40,741 nt of DNA from DSSM01 sp964484125 (GCA_964484125.1 CAZAEK010000017.1:1-40741); one strand, 5' to 3'. Counted from the first letter of the stretch, positions 8,967 to 17,459 are shown. Made by a program: numbers and translations. Notes: generated by a model from the sequence alone, not told the origin.

Positions 8967-9389
8967 TTATTTTACTTTCAGTTTAACTGTAAAGCTCTTA
9001 TTGCCAAGTTTGCAAACTCCTGTCTCGGAATTGCAATAACCGAATTTTACAGAACCTGTAATTGTAATTTGTGAATTTGACTGAGCGTCAGATGGAACTG
9101 TAAAATTATATTTTACCTGCGAAGAAGTGATGTATTCACCGCCGCCTACCGGCTGAAGTCCGACTCCGGAAACTCCGGTTAAGCTGACTTCTATTTCAGG
9201 TTCTTTCGGGATTTTTACATCGCTTCCGTGAATAAACTTAATAATGAGTGTACCTGTCTGTCCCGGCTTATATGATTTCTTTGCGAGTGTAACTTTAACT
9301 TTTGGGGCGCTTTGTGCAAAAGAATCTGCAGCTGTCAGAAACATAATTGCGGCTAATATTATTACCGCTGATGATATGATTTTTTTCAT
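8967..9389 (-). CDS. Periplasmic protein with a DsbD N-terminal-like domain
   Basis: This 140-aa protein has a signal peptide (residues 1-25, cleavage near SFAQ-SAP) followed by a single immunoglobulin-like beta domain. Two cysteines in GYCNSETGVCKLGN (C119 and C126) sit where DsbD N-terminal domains carry their redox pair. In DsbD this domain receives electrons from the membrane domain and passes them to periplasmic partners. Here it stands alone, with no membrane or thioredoxin domain fused. It is the first gene of the operon with lpxH (15-nt gap), PBP1A and ndk. The thiol-redox role is inferred from the fold and cysteines. Confidence 0.7.
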   Translation of the reverse strand: MKKIISSAVIILAAIMFLTAADSFAQSAPKVKVTLAKKSYKPGQTGTLIIKFIHGSDVKIPKEPEIEVSLTGVSGVGLQPVGGGEYITSSQVKYNFTVPSDAQSNSQITITGSVKFGYCNSETGVCKLGNKSFTVKLKVK

Positions 9390-9503
9390 TTATAAACTAA
9401 TAATAATTAATTAATAATTATTCAAATATATACATTTCAAATTTGTTAATAAATTGAAAAGAAAAATAAATTATATACATATTTTTTTGTTAATTGGATT
9501 TTT

Positions 9504-10304
9504 TTGAAATTTTTAATAGATTTTAAATCTTTAATTAAATTGTTAATTTCCCGAATACAAAAATATTATCAACGCAAAGAAATAAAAGTGAGCGATATAA
9601 ACGATATTATAAAATCTGTAATTTCGAAAGGGAGCAATTCTCATCATTTAAATGATTTTATAAAAATGTGTTTAAATCTTTCGCTTGCGACATTAAGGAG
9701 AAATATTTACAGGGAGAGTGTTTTATCAAAAACGGGATTATCAGAACGGGATTTTGCTTTTGATGCAATTGCTGATATTTTTAAAAATACTGATGGTAAA
9801 TACAAATATCTTGAAAATCATTTTTCAGATGTTATGAGTTCTATTGATAATTTACCTCCTGAAGTTATTCAGGCAAAATTAAATGCATTAATAGTTTCAA
9901 GGACAAACCAGAGAATAACTGAAATAAGAGAAGAGTTCGGAGAAATTTATTTCAGAGTAAAAAGGGCTATCCATTTGCATATATCAAGACACAAAAATAT
10001 AAAAAGCACTCATTTCTGCGGAGTTCAGTATTTTTATATATGCGATGATGATGAATTAAACGAAGAACATAATGAAATTACTCAGGAATTAATTCTTGAC
10101 AAATTAAATTCAGTTTATCACAAAAAACTAAGCGTTTCAACTATTGTTGATTTCGTTATTAATTTTGTAAATTCCCAAAATGAAATATTAAGGGCAATCA
10201 GTGATAATTTATTATGCCAGTCTGTAACTGAATTTTATAATTTAAGGAAAAAGGATTACCTTATTGAGTTGGAAAATGTACATTATATTAATTATGAAGA
10301 ATAA
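9504..10304 (+). CDS. Helical protein with possible sigma-70 region 2-like segment
   Basis: A 266-residue soluble protein opening a three-gene cassette. No ATG is available: the longest frame starts with TTG at 9504, and GTG at 9588 (giving VSDINDII...) is an alternative, so the N-terminus is uncertain. Residues about 60-110 (FIKMCLNLSLATLRRNIY through DFAFDAIADIFKN) resemble sigma-70 region 2, where an acidic segment follows a basic helix. Residues 125-175 include NALIVSRTNQRITEIREEFG and a basic helix RVKRAIHLHISRHK. No convincing region 4 helix-turn-helix is seen. It is 6 nt from the next gene. Sigma-like function is an inference from weak pattern similarity plus the neighbour's anti-sigma-like N-terminus. 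Confidence 0.6.
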   Translation: MKFLIDFKSLIKLLISRIQKYYQRKEIKVSDINDIIKSVISKGSNSHHLNDFIKMCLNLSLATLRRNIYRESVLSKTGLSERDFAFDAIADIFKNTDGKYKYLENHFSDVMSSIDNLPPEVIQAKLNALIVSRTNQRITEIREEFGEIYFRVKRAIHLHISRHKNIKSTHFCGVQYFYICDDDELNEEHNEITQELILDKLNSVYHKKLSVSTIVDFVINFVNSQNEILRAISDNLLCQSVTEFYNLRKKDYLIELENVHYINYEE

Positions 10305-10310
10305 AGAAAT

Positions 10311-10808
10311 ATGAAATTTATAAGTGACGAAATAATACATCTTTATCTGATAAAAAAGGAATTATTAGAACCAGAAATCTCTGAAGAAATTGAAAAGAGA
10401 TTAACATCAAATTACAGATTTCAGAAAAGAGTATCTGAAATAAAAGCTATTTACGAAGAATATAACAGAATAAATAAAGATAGCATTACGCTTACACCTT
10501 TTATTAAGGAAAATAATTCTTATGATTACAGACTTGCAGCATATAATAGTGAAAATTATAATGAGTTCCGGTATCTGACAACATTTGCATCTGTAGAAAA
10601 CTTAATAATGATAAGGGTACATTATAACAGTTCAAGTAAAGAATATAAACTATATCTGGTTTCAGATGATATGAATAAAGTGAAAAATGCAAGGTTGAAA
10701 ATAAAGGGTTTTGATATGGAATATATTACTGATGATGAAGGTATTGTAACTATAAAAGATATGATAATTGATGAAAACACTGAAATAGATGTTAATTATT
10801 CTCATTGA
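10311..10808 (+). CDS. Hypothetical soluble protein, possible anti-sigma-like regulator
   Basis: The 165-residue protein has no signal peptide or membrane segment. Residues 1-45 (SDEIIHLYLIKKELLEPEIS, then EEIEKRLTSNYRFQKRVSEI) form a helical pair reminiscent of the N-terminal segment of anti-sigma proteins, which read D-E-x-I/L-x-x-Y-L-x-x-E-L-x-x-E. The zinc-binding H-x3-C-x2-C motif is missing. Residues 95-160 look like a small beta-sandwich with a TDDEGIVTIKDM turn, like carboxypeptidase-regulatory domains. Its stop TGA overlaps a possible TTG start of the downstream membrane protein, and it starts 6 nt after the sigma-like gene. Expression as one unit is very likely; the regulatory role is inferred. 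Confidence 0.6.
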   Translation: MKFISDEIIHLYLIKKELLEPEISEEIEKRLTSNYRFQKRVSEIKAIYEEYNRINKDSITLTPFIKENNSYDYRLAAYNSENYNEFRYLTTFASVENLIMIRVHYNSSSKEYKLYLVSDDMNKVKNARLKIKGFDMEYITDDEGIVTIKDMIIDENTEIDVNYSH

Positions 10809-10828
10809 TTAAGAATTCTGGAGAACGA

Positions 10829-12976
10829 ATGCCTTTGGGGTTGTTTGAAACGGAGATGCAATTTATCAGATTATTGAAACTGATAAACAGCACTGCGACA
10901 ACAGGGAGAAAATTAATAAACACAGCAAAATTCCTGAACAATTTATTGGAGCAGGTTGGACAGGAAAAATATATATCTTATTATATAGACCTTCAGCCAT
11001 ATTTATACAATCTTATTAAAAACGGGCAAAAATTTTACTTATCCCCTGAAATATATGATAAATTAATATTTATTAATAAAAAACTATCTGAATTAAAACA
11101 ATTCAGCTCTGAATCATTTCAGAGTAAATTTTCAGAAATAGAAGACATTCTAAAAGAATCTGAAGAGAATTTGTTCAAACCGGTTGAATGTGAATTACTG
11201 ACAAATTCTATTCCAATAGTTCTGATTGAAAGATGTAGTAATGATACTTCAAATGATGAAGAATACGGACTTATACAAAGATTTAATTTGAGCTCCTCAG
11301 TTCGCTCCAAAAACGAGAAAGTAAATAAAGTAGAATTCAGAAATTATCATGATTCAGAAAGTACAGGAATTAATAAATATCTTGATGATATTGTAACATT
11401 AGCGGAGGATGATTGTAAGAACAATAAGATAGATGTTCACTGTTATAATCTGTTGTTTTTCTTCGATTCACAGGAATTCATTTATTCCGGGAAGTCCTTT
11501 GGGGTCGGAGCTGCCTGCCTTCTTTATAATTCAATTTTAATAAACGAACTTTACAGATACTATTACAAATTTAAAAACGATTGTGTATTTACTGGAGAGA
11601 TAGATAGGGAAGGCAATTTGATTAAGTTAAACCGTAATATTCTTCAGACAAAATTAAAAACAGTATTTTTCTCCGGATATAAAAAATTTATTATACCCGA
11701 AGATAATATAATCGAAGCAAAAGCAGAACTCGCTGAACTTCAAAAGAAATTTCCTGAGAGAAAACTTGAATTAATTCCAATAAACAATTTCCGGGGTGTC
11801 TTCAGGAATTCTGATATTGTTGAAAGATTCGTGTTGAAATTTCACCAGAAATTAAAAGCGAATTATGATAAATATCATAAGATTTTTAATACATTACTAA
11901 GTGTAATATTATTTCTATTCCTGATTTTTTTCTTTAAAAATTTTGTAAAATATCTTGATAGAAATCCTGTATCTTATAATCTGGAAGACAGTAAATATGT
12001 CTTATATAATAAACACGGAGTTAAACTCTGGAAATCAGAAGAACTGGAAATAATAAATAAAATGTATTTTGAAAGTCCATACGGTAGTAGTAACCGATGT
12101 ATTTTAACAGATATTAACAGCGATGGGATAAACGAGTTATTATACCTAAATAAATCTGATATTGATATTGAAAAGTCTCAGAAAATTTTTTGCTCAAATT
12201 CCGAAATAATTAATTTTCCGTATAAAATCCCTCAGAGAAATTTGAATTATCCTAACGACCCTGTTACAAATTCATTTATGTATTTACGGGGAATATCATT
12301 AATTGATTGTGATGGAGATGGTAAAAACGATATTTTATATTGGGCTTTACATACTCAGACATATCCGGGGCTGATTGGTGCAATAGACTACAACGGTAAA
12401 GAAATAGCAGAATTCTGGAATGAAGGACACCCTATCATAGTTAGGATACTTGATTTAAATAATGACGGTAAGCAGAAAATATTTGCCGGCGGTTGTAATA
12501 ATCGCGATTCAATTGAATGCGCTGTATTGATTGTTTTTGACCCGGAATACATTTCAGGTTCAAGTCCTTTTTCAGACCCGCTTTCAAATGGCATACCCGG
12601 AAAAGAAGAGTATTATATATTATTTCCTAAATCTGTGCTCTTCGAACAAACTACAAGGGAAAGAAATGATGTGTATGATATTAACCTCAATTCAAATAAT
12701 ACAATAACCTGCTGGACATCGGAAGGGCAAGGCGTTAACGATGAATCACTTATGTATGAATTCGATAAAGATATGAATTTAGTTAGTATAAGTTGCGACG
12801 ACAAATTCAAACACAAATACAATATTTTACTTCAAAACAACAAAAAGAATTTACCCGATTTGAATGCATATCTTGAAAGTTTAAAAAACAAAGTCCGCTG
12901 GTGGGATGGAACTAAATTTGTAGCATCTCCTTCAAAAAACAGATCTTATACTGAAGTAAAAGAAAATTCGAAATAG
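10829..12976 (+). CDS. Membrane protein with Lon-protease-like (S16) domain and FG-GAP-like repeats
   Basis: I chose the ATG at 10829 because GGAGA lies just upstream; a TTG at 10805 would add 8 residues. Numbering here is from 10805. Residues 1-200 are helical and unrecognised. About 205-335 resemble the Lon proteolytic domain: KIDVHCYN, then GKSFGVGAA aligning with Lon GPSAGxA (Ser231), FTGEIDREGNLIKL aligning with MTGEITLRGxVLPI, and SGYKKFIIPEDN aligning with the Lon AGIKTVIIPxEN stretch. The catalytic Lys is not placed with confidence (K274, K283 and K285 are near). One membrane segment spans about 361-378. The C-terminal half has three Asp-rich loops like FG-GAP/VCBS repeats: DINSDGINELLYL, DCDGDGKNDILYW and DLNNDGKQKIFAGG. 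The predicted topology is cytoplasmic Lon-like domain, extracytoplasmic beta-propeller-like sensor. Confidence 0.8.
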   Translation: MPLGLFETEMQFIRLLKLINSTATTGRKLINTAKFLNNLLEQVGQEKYISYYIDLQPYLYNLIKNGQKFYLSPEIYDKLIFINKKLSELKQFSSESFQSKFSEIEDILKESEENLFKPVECELLTNSIPIVLIERCSNDTSNDEEYGLIQRFNLSSSVRSKNEKVNKVEFRNYHDSESTGINKYLDDIVTLAEDDCKNNKIDVHCYNLLFFFDSQEFIYSGKSFGVGAACLLYNSILINELYRYYYKFKNDCVFTGEIDREGNLIKLNRNILQTKLKTVFFSGYKKFIIPEDNIIEAKAELAELQKKFPERKLELIPINNFRGVFRNSDIVERFVLKFHQKLKANYDKYHKIFNTLLSVILFLFLIFFFKNFVKYLDRNPVSYNLEDSKYVLYNKHGVKLWKSEELEIINKMYFESPYGSSNRCILTDINSDGINELLYLNKSDIDIEKSQKIFCSNSEIINFPYKIPQRNLNYPNDPVTNSFMYLRGISLIDCDGDGKNDILYWALHTQTYPGLIGAIDYNGKEIAEFWNEGHPIIVRILDLNNDGKQKIFAGGCNNRDSIECAVLIVFDPEYISGSSPFSDPLSNGIPGKEEYYILFPKSVLFEQTTRERNDVYDINLNSNNTITCWTSEGQGVNDESLMYEFDKDMNLVSISCDDKFKHKYNILLQNNKKNLPDLNAYLESLKNKVRWWDGTKFVASPSKNRSYTEVKENSK

Positions 12977-13170
12977 CTGAGAATTTTTTAGATTTGTTAT
13001 TATTTAACAAAAAATTTAAGTCGTTCTCAGAACTTTTCTCTGAAAATGTGCATTATTATCTAACAAAGGGATTATTGTTGGTGGGGTTTTTTTAAAAATG
13101 CTCCCCGAAAGTACTTATTGTATTGAATAAATTATTGTGTAATAGTACTTTACCATATATTAAAAAATAT

Positions 13171-13632
13171 ATGAAAAATATAATTTACCTTTTTCTTATC
13201 TTCCTTTTTCTCCCGGTTTTAAATTTGTTTTCTCAGACCACCTGCAATGAACAGGATGTACTGGAAATTGACAGAATTAAACAGGAAATTGAAACATCGC
13301 TTATTTCCGCCACTTCAAGAGAAATTAAGTTACGGACAGGCGAAAAATTATTTGTATTTTACCTTAATGGTAATTTGATAAAATTATCTGTATTTGACGA
13401 AGAAAATTCCGTCAGTGCTGAGCTTTTCTTCAAAGACGGTTTTATAAGGCATATTTCAGAAGAAATTCCGGATATAGAAACAATGGCTTCAAACAGGTAT
13501 TATTTTAAAGACGATAAATTAATCTGCTTTCAGGATAGCATGGGCAAGGATTGTAATAACAGCGATTTATACAAAGCAGCCGAAAAACTTTGGCTCGAAA
13601 GAATAAATAAATATCTGCACGCTATTCAGTAA
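13171..13632 (+). CDS. Small secreted/periplasmic protein of unknown function
   Basis: The ATG at 13171 is preferred over an upstream TTG because it opens directly into a signal peptide (MKNIIYLFLIFLFLPVLNLF, with SQ at the cleavage site). The mature protein is about 130 aa, with an N-terminal helix (DVLEIDRIKQEIETSLI), a beta-rich centre and a C-terminal helix (KAAEKLWLERINKYLHAI). Three cysteines, in TTCNEQ, LICFQ and KDCNNS, could form disulfides. I do not recognise a family. It follows the Lon-like/FG-GAP gene on the same strand after 194 nt and ends in its own terminator, so it may be an independent unit. Confidence 0.7.
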   Translation: MKNIIYLFLIFLFLPVLNLFSQTTCNEQDVLEIDRIKQEIETSLISATSREIKLRTGEKLFVFYLNGNLIKLSVFDEENSVSAELFFKDGFIRHISEEIPDIETMASNRYYFKDDKLICFQDSMGKDCNNSDLYKAAEKLWLERINKYLHAIQ

Positions 13633-13677
13633 AATTTTTTTATTTTAACTTATATCAAATTTTCAATTTAAGTCAAT

Positions 13678-13702
13678 TGAAGACTTCGTTAGTCTTTTTT
13701 AA
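13678..13702 (+). terminator. Rho-independent terminator
   Basis: Stem AAGACT (13680-13685) / AGTCTT (13691-13696) with loop TCGTT is followed by a run of T and AATTTT. It lies 48 nt after the stop of the small secreted protein and just before the polyferredoxin gene. Confidence 0.7.
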
Positions 13703-13725
13703 TTTTGTATGAAGTTAAAAAAGAT

Positions 13726-14799
13726 ATGGAAATCAAAAAAATAAATTTCAGAAAAGACTCTATACAGAAATCAAGATTATATGTTCAGATTGCATTTGCC
13801 TTATTATGTATCTGGATTGGTATTGAGATGTATTTGTTTATAGGTTTTCTTGAGTCAGGTGGGAAGTCAGAATTTTTTCAGAGACCTCCGGGAGTTGACG
13901 GATTTCTTCCGATTAGTTCATTAATGAGCACATTCCTTTTTTTTAAAACAGGTTTCATTCACGATGCACATCCTGCCGGTGTGTTTATTTTCCTCGCTAT
14001 TTTATTTGTTTCATTGGTTTTCGGAAAATCTTTCTGCAGCTGGCTTTGCCCGGTTGGTTTTCTTTCTGAAATTCTCGGAGACCTTGGAGAAAAACTCTTT
14101 GGCAGAAAAATAAAGATGCCGAAATTCCTCGATTATCCACTGAGAAGTCTGAAATATTTACTGCTTGCATTTTTTCTTTATTCAATTTTTGTTGCAATGA
14201 GCGATACTGCAATCAGGGTATTCCTTGACAGCGATTATAATAAGGTAGCGGATATTAAAATGTATTATTTCTTTGCCGATATATCAAGATTTTCCTTTAT
14301 TGTAATTTCTGTTTTGTTTTTTCTTTCAATTCCATTCAGAGGTTTCTGGTGCAGATATCTTTGCCCTTATGGAGCATTCCTCGGAATTGCATCGCTTCTG
14401 AGCCCGAATAAAATTCAGAGAAATATTTCTTCCTGTACTGATTGCGGATTATGTACTAAAGTATGTCCCTCAAATATTAAAGTTCACAAACATAAAACAG
14501 TTATTTCCGATGAATGTACTTCATGCCTCTCCTGCGTTGATGTTTGCCCTGTTAAAGATACGCTTAATCTCAATACGGTTGTAATAAAGAAAAAATTTAA
14601 CAAGAAATATCTTGCCGCTGCAATAGTCGGAATATTTATGATTATAACAGGTATTGGAATGGTAACAGGCAGATGGCAGAACAATATTACCAAAGAGGAA
14701 TATCTCTACCATCAGCCGTTACTCAAAACTTACGGACATCCTACCGATACAAAAGGATTGCAGAAACTTGACGAAAAGAAAACCGAATCACGGAAATAA
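13726..14799 (+). CDS. NapH/CcoG-like membrane polyferredoxin (4Fe-4S)
   Basis: A 357-residue membrane iron-sulfur protein, starting at ATG 13726 (a TTG 21 nt upstream is less likely). It has about five membrane segments (near 19-42, 84-102, 143-160, 189-204 and 297-317). Two CxxxCP motifs sit at the membrane boundary (CSWLCP at 104-109, CRYLCP at 209-214). Two ferredoxin-type clusters follow: C237-x2-C240-x2-C243-x3-C247-P and C264-x2-C267-x2-C270-x3-C274-P. This is the NapH/NosR/CcoG arrangement, where such proteins pass electrons from quinol or assist cofactor handling. No nap, nos or cco genes are adjacent, so the specific partner is unknown. It converges on the TonB receptor gene with one nucleotide between them. 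Confidence 0.85.
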   Translation: MEIKKINFRKDSIQKSRLYVQIAFALLCIWIGIEMYLFIGFLESGGKSEFFQRPPGVDGFLPISSLMSTFLFFKTGFIHDAHPAGVFIFLAILFVSLVFGKSFCSWLCPVGFLSEILGDLGEKLFGRKIKMPKFLDYPLRSLKYLLLAFFLYSIFVAMSDTAIRVFLDSDYNKVADIKMYYFFADISRFSFIVISVLFFLSIPFRGFWCRYLCPYGAFLGIASLLSPNKIQRNISSCTDCGLCTKVCPSNIKVHKHKTVISDECTSCLSCVDVCPVKDTLNLNTVVIKKKFNKKYLAAAIVGIFMIITGIGMVTGRWQNNITKEEYLYHQPLLKTYGHPTDTKGLQKLDEKKTESRK

Positions 14800-14800
14800 A

Positions 14801-17197
14801 TCAGAATCCTAACTTTATATCTGCCCAGATATTTCTTTCTGCCGCCGGAATCCAGTATGGCGTCCCGTAAGAATCAACATTTCCCGTTGTTTCATATAAA
14901 GTGTCGAAGATATTGTTAACTTTAAAACGGAGTTCAATTGAATTGAACAATTTCCCAAACCTTGTTTGCTTTATCAAAGGTATAATATCGTAAGATATTC
15001 CGGCATTAAAAACCGTATATGCGTTAATCACTTTATCAACATATCCCGGCGAATTTTTTACCGCAGGATTTTTCCTCTCGTTTTCAGAATTATCAAGATA
15101 TTGTTTGCCGATATGTTGCATGGATAAATAAAATCCTAATCCGTAATCTGTGTAATAATTCAATGATAAATTTCCGATTAAATCAGGATTTAGTAAAATT
15201 CTGTTATCTGAATAATCATTGCCGTAAATAATATTTCCAAGGGAATCAGCACCAAGCACTTCGGTATATTCAGTGAAATAATTTTTAGAGAAATTAATAT
15301 TCCCTGAGAGGGTCAGCGGCTGAATCCATTTACTATAACCCTGTTTTCTGAAAGGAGAAAACTCAAATTCAAATTCAATACCTCTGTGAATTGATTTACC
15401 TGCATTTCCGCTGATCGGTTGACCTACATTATCGAGCTGACCGTTATTAACGATTTCATTCCTGAAATCCATAAGGTAGAGATTAAGATTTGCTTTGAAT
15501 ATCTGAGATGTATAACCAACTCCTAATTCATAGTTAAACATTTCTTCCGGTTTTACAAGCGGGTCAGTATATGTCCCGGACAGAGTATCAATTATTCTGA
15601 AGTTCGGTCTTGCATATTTATTTTCAGCATCGTAAATATCTTTCAGTCTCGGTTCCCGCCTTGCTATAGAGAAATTTCCGAACACCCTGAAATTTTCATT
15701 TATATTGTAATTCAGACCAAGTCTCGGAGTAAAGAAGTCATAATTAACAGAGAATTCGTAAGGGCTGAATTTGTGATTTTCTATTTTATACTGATGATTT
15801 ACATACTGAATTCCTGCCATGGCTGAGAGACTTTTTGATATGGAAAAAATCTCATTTGCATATAATGAAATACTTCTTTTTTTCCCGTTATAATAATAGT
15901 ATTGATAGTTTGGAGGAGTGCCGTCTGGCAGGGCATTTCCAAAAGATATTTCGCCGAAATGGTCTGAAGTATGTAATCTCAGTTCACCTCCGATTACAAG
16001 ATTTCCACGGTCACTGTTATGTCTTATCTGAACTTTAGGATACCAACCGAAATCAGAATTATTTACTGTAAGTTTTGTAATCATATCACTTCTTACGATT
16101 TTATAACCTTTGCCGGGTTCGAAATATAAAGTGCCGTCAGGATTTCTTTGATAATAAGATGAATTATAGGCAAGTGAATCTGTTGTAAAAAATGGCTGAA
16201 GTTGAAAATAATCAAAATCATATCCCCATGAAGCAGGGAAACTTGTATTGAAGAATCCTTCACCTCTGATGTAACTGAAAGTATTTGAAATAAAAAGATT
16301 CTCCGCAGGTTGAGTATTAATTACAAGTTCGTAATGCGGTTGATTATAATTATCAGTTTCATCAGGATATGTCAGGAAATTGGCTTTACGGTCTTTGCGT
16401 TTATCACCGGAAATTTTTCCATCAAGATAATCTTTAGTAACGCCGATATAAGCAAGATGATTTTTTATCGGAGCTCCGTAAAGGTTGGCTTTAATGACAG
16501 TATTCTTTCCAAGCAATTTACCCGCACTTATAAAGTAAGACCAGTGGTCTGACCAGCTAAGGTCTCTGTAACCATCGGTTTGAGTTCTTGAATATTTTGC
16601 ATAAAGACCGAATCCGCCTTCGATTAGGCCTGAAGAATATTCAAGCGAGTATCTTCTGGAATTATAATCCCCATAACCCGCATTTGCATTTATAAATTTC
16701 CTTTTGAAGTAATCTATTGTCTGAAGATTAATAACTCCACCGACGCTTGAAGAACCGTAAAGTGCAGTACCGATTCCTCTCTGAAGCTGAATGCTTTCAG
16801 CAGAAGAAGTGATGTCAGATAAATCAACCCAGTAAACCTGGTGGTCTTCTGCATCATTTTGCGGAATACCGTTAATCAGAATTGCGATTCTTCTTTGGTC
16901 GAAACCTCTGATTGTGAAATAAGAATAACCGATTGAAGCACCGGATTCGGAGTAAGCATTAATGCTTGTAGCTCCGTTAAGAAACATCGGAAGGTCCTGC
17001 ATCCAGTATCGGCGCTCGACATTCTCACGGTTTAAATTCTGAAAAGTGATTGGAGTCAATCTGTCAATTCCCCTTAAAGCATCAACCTCAATAGTTTCGG
17101 TTCTGTAGATGGTGGTGTCAATATCATCCTGTGCTTTAAGAATTTGTGCGGTAAACAGGAAAACCGCAAAGATTAGAAAGAACTTTTTGTAGATCAT
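14801..17197 (-). CDS. TonB-dependent outer-membrane receptor, predicted thiamine or thiamine-precursor transporter
   Basis: The 798-residue protein has a signal peptide (1-22, ending ILKAQ), an N-terminal plug and a large beta-barrel ending in a C-terminal aromatic residue (ADIKLGF). Plug signatures include GYSYFTIRGFDQRRIAILIN, DLSDITSSAESIQLQRG and ALYGSSSVGGVINLQT. A TonB box may lie at about 33-40 (TETIEVDA). It draws energy from TonB-ExbBD to import a ligand across the outer membrane. The substrate is inferred from the TPP riboswitch directly upstream, which implies repression when thiamine pyrophosphate is plentiful. Thiamine-regulated outer-membrane receptors are known in Bacteroidota. 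No inner-membrane transporter is adjacent. Confidence 0.93.
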   Translation of the reverse strand: MIYKKFFLIFAVFLFTAQILKAQDDIDTTIYRTETIEVDALRGIDRLTPITFQNLNRENVERRYWMQDLPMFLNGATSINAYSESGASIGYSYFTIRGFDQRRIAILINGIPQNDAEDHQVYWVDLSDITSSAESIQLQRGIGTALYGSSSVGGVINLQTIDYFKRKFINANAGYGDYNSRRYSLEYSSGLIEGGFGLYAKYSRTQTDGYRDLSWSDHWSYFISAGKLLGKNTVIKANLYGAPIKNHLAYIGVTKDYLDGKISGDKRKDRKANFLTYPDETDNYNQPHYELVINTQPAENLFISNTFSYIRGEGFFNTSFPASWGYDFDYFQLQPFFTTDSLAYNSSYYQRNPDGTLYFEPGKGYKIVRSDMITKLTVNNSDFGWYPKVQIRHNSDRGNLVIGGELRLHTSDHFGEISFGNALPDGTPPNYQYYYYNGKKRSISLYANEIFSISKSLSAMAGIQYVNHQYKIENHKFSPYEFSVNYDFFTPRLGLNYNINENFRVFGNFSIARREPRLKDIYDAENKYARPNFRIIDTLSGTYTDPLVKPEEMFNYELGVGYTSQIFKANLNLYLMDFRNEIVNNGQLDNVGQPISGNAGKSIHRGIEFEFEFSPFRKQGYSKWIQPLTLSGNINFSKNYFTEYTEVLGADSLGNIIYGNDYSDNRILLNPDLIGNLSLNYYTDYGLGFYLSMQHIGKQYLDNSENERKNPAVKNSPGYVDKVINAYTVFNAGISYDIIPLIKQTRFGKLFNSIELRFKVNNIFDTLYETTGNVDSYGTPYWIPAAERNIWADIKLGF

Positions 17198-17213
17198 TTG
17201 TTTTACAAAATAA

Positions 17214-17262
17214 AAAACGTTTAAACTTTTCCGAACCTGAATCTAAGAGAAAAATTTAAACG
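17214..17262 (-). terminator. Attenuator terminator: expression platform of the TPP riboswitch
   Basis: On the minus strand ACGTTTAAA pairs with TTTAAACGT across a loop of about 25 nt and is followed by TTTTTTATTTT just before the receptor ATG. The loop contains TCAGGTTC, exactly complementary to GAACCTGA in the riboswitch core (plus coordinates 17233-17240 and 17303-17310). This suggests an anti-terminator pairing when TPP is absent. Confidence 0.75.
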
Positions 17263-17274
17263 TAAAATCGTAGT

Positions 17275-17362
17275 TAAAATTCCTACGCCGGCATTATCCG
17301 TATCAGGTTCAATGGGTGTATTCTCAGCCTGCACTCCGTAGGTCATGCAAGCACCCCAAATA
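17275..17362 (-). promoter_or_regulatory. TPP (THI-box) riboswitch
   Basis: The minus strand reads GGGGTGC, then a variable stem (CTTGCA/TGCAGG), GGCTGAGA, ACACCC, TTGAACCTGAT and GGATAATGCCGGCGTAGGA. These are the conserved THI-element blocks in the right order and spacing, including CUGAGA and ACCUGAU that bind the pyrimidine and pyrophosphate sides of TPP. It sits about 80 nt upstream of the TonB receptor start, with an attenuator between, so TPP binding should switch the receptor off at transcription. Confidence 0.95.
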
Positions 17363-17459
17363 AGCCGTGAAAAAAATCTCCGGCTTATTCATTAACTTTG
17401 TAAAAGAACTATATAAAATTAATAACAAAAAATTATAAAGTCAACATAAAAAATCCTTT

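Noticed and set aside
12977..13030. Terminator after the Lon-like/FG-GAP gene
   Set aside because: CTGAGAA and TTCTCAG are complementary, but the loop is about 40 nt and no T-run follows the second arm.
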